A stretch of 64,000 nucleotides of DNA from Aliikangiella sp965214955 (GCA_965214955.1 CBDCCU010000005.1:62001-126000); one strand, 5' to 3'; shown: positions 34,863 to 44,190, numbered from the stretch's first letter. The notes: a model not told the origin generated them from the letters alone. Numbers and translations: made by a program.

Positions 34863-36083
34863 ATGAGCATTTCACAATTTAAAGTTTTATTCAGTAAATA
34901 TACCTTAACCATATTACTTGGTTTGATGTCTGTATTGACATATGCACAAACAACGACTCAAAAAGTAAATTGTCAATCGAAAGAAGTGAGTGCTCATTGC
35001 GGCAAAACCCCAACTACCGTCTTTGATAATAATGGTGCGCTGTGGGTTGTTTTTGAGCAGGATAATCACCTTTATGTCAGCGTTAGTAATAATGAAGGAC
35101 AATCATTTTCTAAACCAACGCAAGTTAATAAAGTAGCCGAAGAGATTTATACCAATGGAGAAAACCGTCCAAAAATAAAGTTTGGTTTAAACCAACAAAT
35201 TTATATTTCTTGGACAAAAAAAACTAAAGGTCGTTTTACTGGTGATGTACGTTTTTCTCGCAGTATTGATCACGGCAAAAGCTTTTCGACTCCAATAACG
35301 GTTAATGACGACGGACTCATTACCGGACACCGTTTTGACAGCATGACCGTGACACCCAATGGTAATATTTTTATTGCATGGATTGACAAACGTGATAATA
35401 AAATTAATCAAAACAAGGGGAATAAAAAGTTAAAACAAAGTGGCGCAATTTATTATAGTTTTTCAACCGATCACGGCCAAAGTTTTAGCAAAAATATTAG
35501 GCTAGCCAGTAATAGTTGTGTGTGTTGTCGTTTAGCTTTAACCTCACTTTCTAATAATAATATTGCCATTGCATGGCGGCACGTATTTACCGGTAGTATG
35601 CGTGATCATGCTTATGCCATAGTTAACACGCAGGAAGTAAAGTTACAGCCGACTCGCGTTTCTATTGATAACTGGAAGCTCGAAGCTTGTCCGCATCATG
35701 GTCCATCAATTGCCAAAGATATTAACGAGCAACTGCATTTAGTTTGGTTTACTGCCAGTGAGTCGCGCAAAGGGATCTTTTATGGAAAGCTTAACTCAAA
35801 AAAAGAAGCCGATAACCTTATTAATCTTTCCAGTGCGCCAAGTGCTAGCCATCCCTATTTAGCAATTAACCATAAAAAAATGTTGATTGTTTGGAAAGAA
35901 TTTAATGGCGAAAAAACTCAAGTTTTTAAAGTTGAGTCGATTAATCAAGGACAGTCTTGGAGCAAACCCAAAGTAATCGCTGAAACTATTAATAACTCTG
36001 ATCATCCTTTGTTAGTTAAAAACAATCAACAAATTTGGCTAAGTTGGCAAACCGATCATCAATATCATTTAGTTAAAATTTAA
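34863..36083 (+). CDS. Secreted sialidase-like Asp-box propeller with CVCC and CPHHGP motifs
   Basis: From the ATG at 34863 (AAGGAA upstream) the product is 406 residues with a signal peptide (TILLGLMSVLTYA). Four Asp-box-like turns are visible: SNNEGQSF, SIDHGKSF, STDHGQSF and SINQGQSW, giving a beta-propeller. It lacks the arginine triad one expects of a true sialidase, so hydrolase activity is doubtful. Two unusual clusters, NSCVCCRLAL and EACPHHGPS, could form a metal or disulfide site. It sits between a TonB receptor and a thioredoxin, which fits a periplasmic metal-handling set. The substrate is unknown. Confidence 0.7.
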   Translation: MSISQFKVLFSKYTLTILLGLMSVLTYAQTTTQKVNCQSKEVSAHCGKTPTTVFDNNGALWVVFEQDNHLYVSVSNNEGQSFSKPTQVNKVAEEIYTNGENRPKIKFGLNQQIYISWTKKTKGRFTGDVRFSRSIDHGKSFSTPITVNDDGLITGHRFDSMTVTPNGNIFIAWIDKRDNKINQNKGNKKLKQSGAIYYSFSTDHGQSFSKNIRLASNSCVCCRLALTSLSNNNIAIAWRHVFTGSMRDHAYAIVNTQEVKLQPTRVSIDNWKLEACPHHGPSIAKDINEQLHLVWFTASESRKGIFYGKLNSKKEADNLINLSSAPSASHPYLAINHKKMLIVWKEFNGEKTQVFKVESINQGQSWSKPKVIAETINNSDHPLLVKNNQQIWLSWQTDHQYHLVKI

Positions 36084-36090
36084 TCCGCTT

Positions 36091-36612
36091 ATGTTCATGA
36101 TGAAAACCTTTAGCTATTGTTTTTTACTTATATTTTTATTAGTAACAGCACAATTTGCCAACGCTAATAATCTTAGCGCAATTACGGCTGAGCAATCAGC
36201 TCATTTAGTTAAAGTTTTTGATAGCAACGCTATGAAAACAATAAAAGGGCAATATGCTAATCAAGCATTTGTTTTAGTGGTTTGGTCAATAGACTGCCTG
36301 CCCTGCCGAGATGAATTTGCTTTATTTAAAAATATAAAAAAACAATATCCAAGGCTTAACTTATCAATCGTTGCTATAGAAAACCAAAAAGAATCACCAG
36401 AGCTTATTAATATTTTAAAAGAGTATGATTTACTAAAAGAAGATAATTGGTCTTTTGCAGAAAATCATTCTGCTAGATTAAAGCACCAAGTTGATCCTAA
36501 CTGGTATGGTGAATTACCACGGACTTATTTTTATAACAGCAGGCATACTCGATTAGCGGTGAGTGGTAAATTAAAAGGTAAAGATGTGATCGCGTGGATA
36601 AAAAAACAATAA
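36091..36612 (+). CDS. Thioredoxin-like periplasmic protein (CLPC)
   Basis: The protein has 173 residues with a signal peptide (FLLIFLLVTAQFANA) and a thioredoxin fold whose active site is SIDCLPCRDEF (Cys69, Cys72). The cis-Pro loop is at GELPRTYFYN. CLPC is an unusual dipeptide for TlpA-type proteins. The start could be 36091, 36097 or 36100, as three Met codons stand close together. It is seven bases after the propeller gene and likely works with it, perhaps keeping the CVCC cluster reduced. The terminator at 36645-36673 follows. Confidence 0.75.
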   Translation: MFMMKTFSYCFLLIFLLVTAQFANANNLSAITAEQSAHLVKVFDSNAMKTIKGQYANQAFVLVVWSIDCLPCRDEFALFKNIKKQYPRLNLSIVAIENQKESPELINILKEYDLLKEDNWSFAENHSARLKHQVDPNWYGELPRTYFYNSRHTRLAVSGKLKGKDVIAWIKKQ

Positions 36613-36644
36613 GCGTTTTAGTTATTTGGCTAATAGGCTAAAAC

Positions 36645-36673
36645 AAAAAAGACGCGATTAAGCGTCTTTTTTT
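36645..36673. terminator. Bidirectional terminator between the TonB cluster and rplS
   Basis: AAAAAAGACGC and GCGTCTTTTTTT form a stem with a six-base loop and have A/T runs on both sides. It can end transcripts from the plus-strand thioredoxin gene and from the minus-strand rplS operon. Confidence 0.85.
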
Positions 36674-36694
36674 ATTAAAGCTAATGGTTAAAAA

Positions 36695-37051
36695 TTACTT
36701 TTTAACGTCGAGCTTCTCTTTAATACGTGCAGACTTACCGCTACGCTCACGAAGGTAGTAAAGCTTAGCTTGACGAACATCACCACGACGCTTAACAGTA
36801 ATGCTGTCAACCATTGGGCTGTAAGTTTGGAAAACACGCTCAACACCTTCACCATAAGAGATTTTTCTTACGGTAAATGCAGAATTTAAACCACGATTTT
36901 TAACTGCAATTACAACGCCTTCAAAAGCCTGTAAACGCTCACGGTCGCCTTCTTTAACCTTCACTTGAACAACAACAGTATCACCCGGTGCAAATTCTGG
37001 GATCGCTTTACTCATTTGTTCCTGTTCCAGCTGATCAATTATCTTACTCAT
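36695..37051 (-). CDS. rplS: 50S ribosomal protein L19
   Basis: The protein has 118 residues with the L19 core FAPGDTVVVQVKVKEGDRER, LQAFEGVVIAVKNRGLNSAF and the C-terminal RRGDVRQAKLYYLRERSGK. It contacts the 30S subunit at an intersubunit bridge. It is the last gene of rpsP-rimM-trmD-rplS, followed by a hairpin terminator. Confidence 0.98.
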   Translation of the reverse strand: MSKIIDQLEQEQMSKAIPEFAPGDTVVVQVKVKEGDRERLQAFEGVVIAVKNRGLNSAFTVRKISYGEGVERVFQTYSPMVDSITVKRRGDVRQAKLYYLRERSGKSARIKEKLDVKK

Positions 37052-37130
37052 TGTTCACTCCTGGGTACTTAATATTAAGTCTAAAAAATCAAATTAAATT
37101 TAAAAAAATTCTTTCGCTATGTTTCAGTTA

Positions 37131-37937
37131 TTAATCATCTAAATGATCTTGCTGAAACGCTTTGAGCAAATCTTGCTCTTTTTGGGTTAACTTTTTCTCT
37201 CTCAACAAATCAGGTCGGTTTAACCACGTTCTACCTAATCGTTGTTGTAGTCGCCACTCTGCAATTTTTTGGTGGTTACCACTTAATAATACTTCTGGCA
37301 CTTTGCTTCCATGATAATCTTCTGGTCGCGTATAGTGCGGATGGTCGAGCAAACCATCACTAAATGAGTCTTGCTCTGCTGACTCACTATGTCCTAAAAC
37401 TTTAGGAACTAATCGACTTACCGAGTCAATTAATGTCATTGCAGGTAGTTCGCCGCCGCTGAGTACAAAATCACCCAGTGATATTTGTAGATCAACTTGT
37501 TGCTCTAATAAACGCTCGTCGATTCCTTCGTAGCGTCCTGCAATTAAAATTAAGTGCGTTTCTTTACTTAACTTTTTTGCCAAAGCTTGATTCAGCGGTT
37601 TGCCTTGCGGTGATAAATAAATCACTTTAGGTTTGTCGCTCAAGCTATTGGCTCTGCAATAATCAATTGCCTTTTCTAGTGGCCAAGCCTTCATTAACAT
37701 GCCGGGACCACCACCGTAGGGTCTATCGTCTACAGTACGATGCTTGTCATGAGTAAAATCTCTGGGATTTACCGTATTAACCGCAATCGCTTGTTGTTTA
37801 ATCGCCCGACTAATCACTCCGTGCTCAGTAACGGCTTTAAACATTTCAGGAAACAAAGTAATTGCCGTAAATTGAATTTTTGGCTTTACTATTTCCGTAT
37901 TTAATTTGTTAGTTGTGGGATCAGAGATACTCATCAT
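37131..37937 (-). CDS. trmD: tRNA (guanine37-N1)-methyltransferase
   Basis: The protein has 268 residues with TrmD motifs: LFPEMFKAVTEHGVISRA, DDRPYGGGPGM, YLSPQGKPLNQ, LIAGRYEGIDERL and ISLGDFVLSGGELPAM. It forms the SPOUT trefoil knot that binds AdoMet and methylates G37 in tRNAs. The first ~20 residues are a nonconserved extension and overlap the end of rimM by 17 bases. A later start is possible. Confidence 0.97.
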   Translation of the reverse strand: MMSISDPTTNKLNTEIVKPKIQFTAITLFPEMFKAVTEHGVISRAIKQQAIAVNTVNPRDFTHDKHRTVDDRPYGGGPGMLMKAWPLEKAIDYCRANSLSDKPKVIYLSPQGKPLNQALAKKLSKETHLILIAGRYEGIDERLLEQQVDLQISLGDFVLSGGELPAMTLIDSVSRLVPKVLGHSESAEQDSFSDGLLDHPHYTRPEDYHGSKVPEVLLSGNHQKIAEWRLQQRLGRTWLNRPDLLREKKLTQKEQDLLKAFQQDHLDD

Positions 37938-38478
37938 CCCAGTCTACCTCAATGATTGACTCATTCAGATCGACATTTTTAATCACATTGTCAGGCAAAT
38001 AAGGGATCATCATTTCCTTATTTTTTTTACCTGAAGCTGCATCATCTGCCGCTTTAGGTAATTTAGCTGATTGTGATTTAACGACCATTACATCGTTAGC
38101 ACCTGTTTCGATTAAATGAGACACTTTACCAAGGGTTTCGCCAGCAAGATTAATCACAGTTAATCCTTCTAAGTCACGCCAGTAGAACTCATCTTTATTC
38201 AGCGGTTTAAGCTGCGATGGCTCTATCGCAATTTTTACACCTTTGAGTGCTTGCGCTTGGTCACAATCGGTAATGCCTTCAATTTGAGCAACAATAGTTT
38301 TACCTTGTTTGCGTCCTGAAAGTAGCTTTACTGATTGCCAGTCTTTCCCTTGTTTAATCAACCAGGGGTTATATTTGACGATGTTTAAGCGAGGCTCAGT
38401 GTGCGAAAACACTTTTACCCAACCTTTTACGCCAAAAACCCCAGTTATTTCACCGATAATAACTGGAGAGTCTTTCAT
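37921..38478 (-). CDS. rimM: 16S rRNA processing protein RimM
   Basis: The protein has 185 residues: an N-terminal RimM domain (VIIGEITGVFGVKGWVKVFS) and a PRC-barrel (EFYWRDLEGLTVINLAGETL), with a C-terminal PYLPDNVIKNVDLNESIIEV. A Lys/Ala-rich insertion (KLPKAADDAASGKKNKEM) makes it slightly longer than usual. It helps maturation of the 30S head through binding S19. It lies in the conserved rpsP-rimM-trmD-rplS operon. Confidence 0.96.
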   Translation of the reverse strand: MKDSPVIIGEITGVFGVKGWVKVFSHTEPRLNIVKYNPWLIKQGKDWQSVKLLSGRKQGKTIVAQIEGITDCDQAQALKGVKIAIEPSQLKPLNKDEFYWRDLEGLTVINLAGETLGKVSHLIETGANDVMVVKSQSAKLPKAADDAASGKKNKEMMIPYLPDNVIKNVDLNESIIEVDWDDEYL

Positions 38479-38494
38479 TCGTATTATTTCTTAA

Positions 38495-38740
38495 TTAAGC
38501 AGCTTGGCTATCTTTAATTAATTTTTTAACACGGTCGCTCAACTGTGCGCCTTCACCTAACCAGTGATCAACACGAGCTTGGTCAACACGAATTCTTTCT
38601 TCTTGACCAGTTGCTACAGGGTTAAAAAAGCCAACACGCTCAATAAAACGACCATCGCGCGCGCTGCGCTTGTCGGTTACAACCATGTGGTAAAATGGGC
38701 GTTTTTTAGATCCGCCACGTGCTAAACGTATGGTTACCAT
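38495..38740 (-). CDS. rpsP: 30S ribosomal protein S16
   Basis: The protein has 81 residues, nearly all conserved: MVTIRLARGGSKKRPFYHMV, DKRSARDGRFIERVGFFNP and the helix near WLGEGAQLSDRVKKL. It is an assembly protein of the 30S body. It starts the operon rpsP-rimM-trmD-rplS and lies about 180 bases downstream of ffh on the same strand. Confidence 0.98.
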   Translation of the reverse strand: MVTIRLARGGSKKRPFYHMVVTDKRSARDGRFIERVGFFNPVATGQEERIRVDQARVDHWLGEGAQLSDRVKKLIKDSQAA

Positions 38741-38923
38741 GCGTTATAAATCCTCTAAATTCTCAACAATATCTAGGGCTATCGGCTTATTTTTGCCTAT
38801 AAAATAGACCCCAGTTCACAAAGGACGCGCATTTTATCCTTAAACGATGCGTTTGGGAAGCCTTTTAAAGCGAAATATCGAGTTTATTGTTTAACTTTTG
38901 ATAGTTTAGGATAATAATCCCTG

Positions 38924-40297
38924 CTATCGCCCCATTGGCGGCATTCCACCACCTGGCATCATGCCCGAAAGACCGCGCATCATTTTCATCATGCCGCCTT
39001 TACCTTTCATCTTTTTCATCATTTTTTGCATTTGCTTAAACTGCTTTAAAAGACGATTAACCGCTTGTACATCGGTTCCCGAGCCATTGGCAATACGTTT
39101 TTTACGAGAACCTTTAATCATATCGGGAAAAGCACGCTCACCTGGTGTCATCGAATTAATAATGGCTTCCATTTGTATAGTGACCTTATCATTCATTTGA
39201 TCTTTAGCCGCTTGCGGAATATTGCCCATGCCTGGCATTTTATCCATCATGCCTGCAATACCGCCCATACTTTTCATTTGTACCAGTTGCTCTTTAAAAT
39301 CTTCTAAGTCGAACCCCTGACCTTTAATGACTTTTTTAGCCAGTTTTTGCGCTTTGTCTTTATCGACTTTTCTTTCGACTTCTTCGATTAAAGACATTAC
39401 ATCACCCATACCCAGTATGCGCGAAGCGATTCTATCGGGGTGGAAAGGCTCTAATGCATCAAGCTTTTCACCGACACCAATAAACTTAATTGGCTTACCT
39501 GTAATATGGCGAATAGATAATGCCGCACCGCCGCGTGCATCACCATCGGCTTTGGTTAAGATAACCCCCGTAAGTGCCAATGCTTCATCAAAAGCTTTAG
39601 CGGTGTTAGCGGCATCTTGACCTGTCATACTATCAACCACAAAAAGCGTTTCGGCGGGATTAACCGCATTATGAAGCGCTTTTATTTCATCCATCATTTC
39701 TTCATCTACAGCAAGGCGACCTGCTGTATCTAATATCAATACATCGGCAAAGGCTTTTTTAGCTGCCGCAATTGCGCCTTTGGCAATATCTATTGGCTTT
39801 TGAGATTCATCACTCGGGTAAAATTCGGCACCAACTTCACTTGCCACTCTTTCTAGCTGGGCGATAGCCGCAGGTCTATAAACATCGGCACTAACTACCA
39901 TTACCGATTTTTTCTCACGTTCAATCAAGTAACGAGCAAGTTTTGCGGTAGAAGTTGTTTTACCCGCACCTTGCAAGCCCGCCATTAAAACAACCGCTGG
40001 TGGTGTGGCCTTTAGGTTAAGGCTTTCATTGGCCGCACCCATCGCCTTAACCATTTCATCATTAACAACTTTTAGAAAGGCTTGACCTGGTGTTAAGCTC
40101 GATTTAACTTCTTTACCCAGCGCGCGATATTTTATTTTGGTAACAAAGTCCTTTACTACAGGCAGAGCAACATCGGCCTCTAGCAAAGCCATACGCACTT
40201 CACGCAATGTGGTTTTAATATTGTCTTCGGTAATTCGCCCTTTGCCGCTGACTTTTTTCAGTACGCGATTAAGACGATCACTTAAACTGTCAAACAT
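38924..40297 (-). CDS. ffh: Signal recognition particle protein Ffh
   Basis: The protein has 457 residues. The N domain is followed by the GTPase domain with AGLQGAGKTTSTAKLARYL (P-loop), LDTAGRLAVDEEMM, and TKADGDARGGAAL. The M domain (from about 300) is rich in Met and binds 4.5S RNA and signal sequences; it ends in a GGMMKMMRGLSGMMPGG tail. It targets nascent inner-membrane proteins to FtsY. It is divergent from the CcsA-like gene, as in many gammaproteobacteria. Confidence 0.98.
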   Translation of the reverse strand: MFDSLSDRLNRVLKKVSGKGRITEDNIKTTLREVRMALLEADVALPVVKDFVTKIKYRALGKEVKSSLTPGQAFLKVVNDEMVKAMGAANESLNLKATPPAVVLMAGLQGAGKTTSTAKLARYLIEREKKSVMVVSADVYRPAAIAQLERVASEVGAEFYPSDESQKPIDIAKGAIAAAKKAFADVLILDTAGRLAVDEEMMDEIKALHNAVNPAETLFVVDSMTGQDAANTAKAFDEALALTGVILTKADGDARGGAALSIRHITGKPIKFIGVGEKLDALEPFHPDRIASRILGMGDVMSLIEEVERKVDKDKAQKLAKKVIKGQGFDLEDFKEQLVQMKSMGGIAGMMDKMPGMGNIPQAAKDQMNDKVTIQMEAIINSMTPGERAFPDMIKGSRKKRIANGSGTDVQAVNRLLKQFKQMQKMMKKMKGKGGMMKMMRGLSGMMPGGGMPPMGR

Positions 40298-40519
40298 ATT
40301 GATTACCTGAGAAAATTAATCGTTAAAAATTTGCGGCGCTCATTATCCTTGATTCCTGATTAAATCGCAAAGTCTAAGCAATTATTTTGATATGCAATAC
40401 TTATTTACTAATCTATTGAGCTTAGTCACTAAATCTAAGGCAATTATCCTTGTTTTAGTGTTTACAGCGTTTTTTGGGTAAAGGATAATAACCGCAGGTA
40501 AATAAAAGGGTTTTACATT

Positions 40520-41311
40520 TTGCTCAATTTATTTTTAGAAGTTTCTAGTTTCTCACTGTACTTAGTGATTTTTCTCTATGCTTGGAAGCAGCTTTCAAGA
40601 GAAGAAAAACTAAACGACAAGGTCATACTCGCGCTTGGTGTTGCTGTATTGTTCCATGGTTATTTATGTTACCAGTTAATTGATGGTGGCGAAGGGCAAA
40701 ACCTAAGCCTATTTAATATTTTTAGTATGACTACCTGGGTGGCTATGTGTTTAGTTGGCTGGAACCTTTATCGTCATAAAGCCCATTCTTTATTATTAGT
40801 AACGCTTCCAATTGCAGGCATTAGTATTTTAGAAGCGGCATTATTTTCAAGTAGCCATCTAATAATGGTGCAAGGTAAGCCGCTTAATCTTATTCATATA
40901 CTCACGGGTATTGCCGCCATGAGTATCTTATTGCTTTCGGCACTGCAATCAGCATTAGTACTCTATTTAGACCGTAGTCTTAAGCAAAACCCTGCCAGTC
41001 TTAATAACTGGCTTGGTCCACTACAAGGAATGGAGCGATATTTAATACAGCTACTAACCATTGGCTTTGTGTTAATGTCTATGTCATTAATTTTTGTGGC
41101 TTTATTGCCCGATGATATAAAATCGACTCAAGCACTGCATAAAGTTTATTTAACCATTGCCTCTTGGCTAATATTGGCAGCCTTAATGTTTGGTCGCTAT
41201 GTTAAAGGTTGGCGAGGCGTTTTTGCTGCTCGTTGGAGCCTTGTGGGTATTTCACTATTACTACTCGGTTACTTTGGCAGTAAGCTTGTGGTTGAATTTT
41301 TAATCAAATAG
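40520..41311 (+). CDS. CcsA/YpjD-like inner-membrane protein
   Basis: The protein has 263 residues and about eight transmembrane segments. It belongs to the cytochrome c assembly (CcsA/HemX/YpjD) family, with HILTGIAAMSILLLSALQSA and the late HKVYLTIASWLILAALMFGR. It lacks an obvious tryptophan-rich WWD motif, so heme handling is not shown. Its place next to ffh and a CorC/CNNM gene is typical for YpjD. The start is a TTG at 40520, preceded by AAAAGGG about 8-9 bases upstream. Confidence 0.85.
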   Translation: MLNLFLEVSSFSLYLVIFLYAWKQLSREEKLNDKVILALGVAVLFHGYLCYQLIDGGEGQNLSLFNIFSMTTWVAMCLVGWNLYRHKAHSLLLVTLPIAGISILEAALFSSSHLIMVQGKPLNLIHILTGIAAMSILLLSALQSALVLYLDRSLKQNPASLNNWLGPLQGMERYLIQLLTIGFVLMSMSLIFVALLPDDIKSTQALHKVYLTIASWLILAALMFGRYVKGWRGVFAARWSLVGISLLLLGYFGSKLVVEFLIK

Positions 41312-41338
41312 TTTATTAATTATCGAGCCCATCACTCT

Positions 41339-42625
41339 TTGGATATTATTTCTACAACAAACCTAGCGCTAATATTGATTGCCTGCATTGTGTTATCAGG
41401 TTTTTTCTCAAGCGCAGAAACAGGCATGATGTCGCTAAACCGTTATCGGTTAAAACATTTGGCTAAAAGTAAGCATCGCGCGGCATTACTAACTCAAAAG
41501 CTACTCTCTCGCCCCGATAGATTGATTGGGCTGATATTAATAGGCAATAACTTTGTTAATTTTTTAGCCGCTTCAATAGCAACCGTTTTGTGCGTAAGAA
41601 TATGGGGAGATATGATGGGGGTAATTATTGCTCCGTTTGCACTAACCGCCATTGTATTAGTATTTGCCGAAGTTACCCCTAAAACATTAGCGGCTCTGCA
41701 CCCCGAAAAAATAGCCTTTCCTGCCTCTTTTATTTTAACCCCACTTTATAAGATTTGTTTTCCCATTGTGATTGGATTAAATGCGGTATCTAATGGTTTG
41801 TTAAGGTTGGTTGGAGTAAAGGTAGAAGATGGCACTAATGATAATTTAAGCTCGGAAGAGTTAAAAACCGTGGTTGACGAAGCGGGTACGCTCATTCCTA
41901 AACGTCACCAGAAAATGCTGCTGTCGGTGCTAGAGCTAGAACAAGTCACCGTAGAGGATATTATGATCCCAAGAAATGAAATTTCAGGGATCAATTTAGA
42001 AGGCTCAATTGACTCAATTATTAGTCAAATGAAATCGGCAGTGCATACTAGGCTACCCGTATATAATGAAGAAATTGACAATATTGAAGGCTTTTTACAC
42101 GCAAGACAACTGATAAAACTATTAGCCTATAGCGAAGAAGAGCTTACCCTAGATAAAATAAAGGAAGCGATGATCCCTGTTTATTTTATCCCCGAAGGTA
42201 CACCGCTTAATACTCAACTTCTTAACTTTCAAAGAAAAAAATTAAGAATTGGCTTAGTGGTTGATGAATATGGCGATATTTTAGGGCTGGTAACCCTTGA
42301 AGACATTTTAGAAGAAATTGTTGGTGAATTTACCACCGATATTGCCGACTCATCTAAGGACATTCAAAAAGAAGAAGATGGCAGTATCATTATTGATGGC
42401 ACGGCTACTATTAGAGACATTAACAAATCACTAAGTTGGTCACTTCCTACCGATGGTCCCAAAACATTAAATGGACTGATCTTAGAATATATTGAATCTA
42501 TTCCTAAACCTGGAACAGGATTAAGATTAGCAGGCTATCCAATGGAAATTCTGCAAATAAAATCGAACATGATTAAAATTGTTAGAGTATGGCCTTCTCT
42601 TTATATTGCACCAAGTGAAGGGTAG
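41339..42625 (+). CDS. CNNM/CorC family protein (HlyC/CorC, YfjD-like)
   Basis: The protein has 428 residues. The N-terminal DUF21 membrane domain has four segments (ALILIACIVLSGFFSSAETG is the first, with the family's SSAETG). A CBS pair follows (VEDIMIPRNEISGINL, VVDEYGDILGLVTLEDILEE), then a CorC_HlyC domain (DGTATIRDINKSLSW). Family members are implicated in magnesium or cobalt efflux. The gene begins 27 bases after the CcsA-like gene, apparently at a TTG, and is probably co-transcribed with it. Confidence 0.9.
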   Translation: MDIISTTNLALILIACIVLSGFFSSAETGMMSLNRYRLKHLAKSKHRAALLTQKLLSRPDRLIGLILIGNNFVNFLAASIATVLCVRIWGDMMGVIIAPFALTAIVLVFAEVTPKTLAALHPEKIAFPASFILTPLYKICFPIVIGLNAVSNGLLRLVGVKVEDGTNDNLSSEELKTVVDEAGTLIPKRHQKMLLSVLELEQVTVEDIMIPRNEISGINLEGSIDSIISQMKSAVHTRLPVYNEEIDNIEGFLHARQLIKLLAYSEEELTLDKIKEAMIPVYFIPEGTPLNTQLLNFQRKKLRIGLVVDEYGDILGLVTLEDILEEIVGEFTTDIADSSKDIQKEEDGSIIIDGTATIRDINKSLSWSLPTDGPKTLNGLILEYIESIPKPGTGLRLAGYPMEILQIKSNMIKIVRVWPSLYIAPSEG

Positions 42626-42744
42626 CGCGACTAAGAGAGGTAGCAATACAAAATAACACAAACACTTTAACGATTTGTTATTACAGGCTTTTATATGTAA
42701 ACTAAGTATTAAAGCTAAACTCAAATAACTAAAAGGAGTTGATT

Positions 42745-43029
42745 ATGGGAGTGAGTATTTGGCAGATTATCATTTTATTACCAGTTGCCCTACTACCCTC
42801 GATTATCGCAACAATAAAAGTTCATCCGCATAGACACTTGATTATTCTAGTTAATATTTTGGGTAGTATTTTTCTAGGTGCTGGTTGGTTTATCGCTTTA
42901 ATTTGGTGCTTTATTGTCCCAAAACACTCAATAACCAAGGCCGAAGAAATTGAAAAACTTTATGAGCTTAAGGAAAAAGGCGCTTTAACCGAAAAAGAGT
43001 TTCAACATCAAAAAGAAGCACTAGGTTAG
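42745..43029 (+). CDS. Superinfection-immunity-like small membrane protein with SHOCT domain
   Basis: The protein has 94 residues from the ATG at 42745, with AAGGAG seven bases upstream. Two hydrophobic segments (IIILLPVALLPSIIATI and LIILVNILGSIFLGAGWFIALI, split by a His-rich turn VHPHRH) match the Imm_superinfect family (PF14373) named after phage T4 Imm. The C-terminus is a SHOCT motif (LYELKEKGALTEKEFQHQK). T4 Imm blocks DNA entry of a second phage, but chromosomal homologues are uncharacterised. No phage genes are nearby. Confidence 0.75.
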   Translation: MGVSIWQIIILLPVALLPSIIATIKVHPHRHLIILVNILGSIFLGAGWFIALIWCFIVPKHSITKAEEIEKLYELKEKGALTEKEFQHQKEALG

Positions 43030-43061
43030 TCGTTGATTTATCTAATAGTAATATAATGAAT

Positions 43062-43102
43062 AAAAAGCAACAGCCTAAAATATTAGGCTTACAACGCTTT
43101 TC
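43062..43102 (+). terminator. Hairpin terminator after the superinfection-immunity-like gene
   Basis: AAAAGC...GCTTTT encloses a perfect inner stem AGCCTAA/TTAGGCT with a four-base loop. It lies about 35 bases after the stop. Confidence 0.6.
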
Positions 43103-43186
43103 ATTATTCTTAAAAATTATTATCGGCACCATATAAGCTCTTGTAATATCACAGATCCTATGTATCTTACAAATGATGACAAGCTT

Positions 43187-44098
43187 ATGAAAAAAATACT
43201 AATCAAGCTATTTGTTTGCACTATCTCTACCTTAGCTATTGCTGCTGAGCCCACTGATATTATCGTTAAGCCTAAAGATTCGGCTAGCAAAAATCCTTTA
43301 AAAAGCCACACTTATCAAGGCACAACGCTTAATTACAGTGCTGCAATCCCATTAAACGAAGTGAAGCCCACACAAGTCCGAACAAAAAAAGCTGTTGATT
43401 ACTTCAACCAATATATTGATCCTCAGCCTATTGATGTAGCCATTAATATTTTTACCCAGCCCGACTGGAATAATCACACCTCTGTTCGACCCTATGGAAT
43501 GCCGCATATAGCCAGTAAAAAAGATCTTAATATGGCGTTTGAAAATAACCCACTTTGGCAATCTACCATTCCACCCAAAGGTAGTATAGCGACTACTGAG
43601 ATGAAACGTTTTATTGCAGTTTATGGTGACCAAAATGGCAACATTAGCATGAAACCATTTTTTGATTTTTTAGCCATTCATGAGCTAGGGCATCTTGTTG
43701 CAATACAGTCTAATGTTAACTTCAGCGCTCATTGGTTAAACGAGTTTTATGCGAATTTATTGTTACACGGATATGTTGCAACCGTTGAGCCTGAAAATCT
43801 TGATATCTTAACTTTATCTCCTAACGTTAATACTCAATTACTCTCGCCTAAATATAAAACCTTGGAAGAATTTGAAAAGCACTACTATCAAGGTATGGAT
43901 CCGATAAACTATGTTTGGTTTCAAGCAAGGTTTCACCAGGTGGCTCATCAAGTATTTGATCAGTTAGGTAATGAAGGAATTGCAAAGTTATTTAAACAAT
44001 TTAAAAATGCTCCAGAAATGAAGTCAGTTGCTGAAACTATCGACTACATTGAAAAAAATGTTGATCCCAAACTAGCCGCAGCATTTAGAAACTTTTAA
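43187..44098 (+). CDS. Unknown secreted protein with HELGH motif, putative zinc protease
   Basis: From the ATG at 43187 (MKKILIKLFVCTISTLAIA signal) the product is 303 residues. It carries a gluzincin-like HELGH in FLAIHELGHLVAIQSN, followed about 15 residues later by HWLNEFYANLL, where the Glu could be the third zinc ligand. I recognise no named family. The layout fits a periplasmic or secreted zinc peptidase with an unknown substrate. It stands alone, between two hairpin terminators. Confidence 0.65.
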   Translation: MKKILIKLFVCTISTLAIAAEPTDIIVKPKDSASKNPLKSHTYQGTTLNYSAAIPLNEVKPTQVRTKKAVDYFNQYIDPQPIDVAINIFTQPDWNNHTSVRPYGMPHIASKKDLNMAFENNPLWQSTIPPKGSIATTEMKRFIAVYGDQNGNISMKPFFDFLAIHELGHLVAIQSNVNFSAHWLNEFYANLLLHGYVATVEPENLDILTLSPNVNTQLLSPKYKTLEEFEKHYYQGMDPINYVWFQARFHQVAHQVFDQLGNEGIAKLFKQFKNAPEMKSVAETIDYIEKNVDPKLAAAFRNF

Positions 44099-44148
44099 AT
44101 GACGACCTCTATCCTTTTTTATTTGTAGTCACTAGCAGATAAGCCACA

Positions 44149-44190
44149 AGCGATTGTTTCTGCAAACTATAGAACAATCGCTCTCCTTAT
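44149..44190 (+). terminator. Terminator after the HELGH protein gene
   Basis: AGCGATTGTT and AACAATCGCT form a perfect 10 bp stem around a 14-base loop, followed by a T-rich tract. It lies about 50 bases after the stop. Confidence 0.65.

Noticed and set aside
34863..36083. True exo-alpha-sialidase
   Set aside because: Asp boxes are present but the catalytic arginine set was not recognisable, and no sialic acid genes are nearby.
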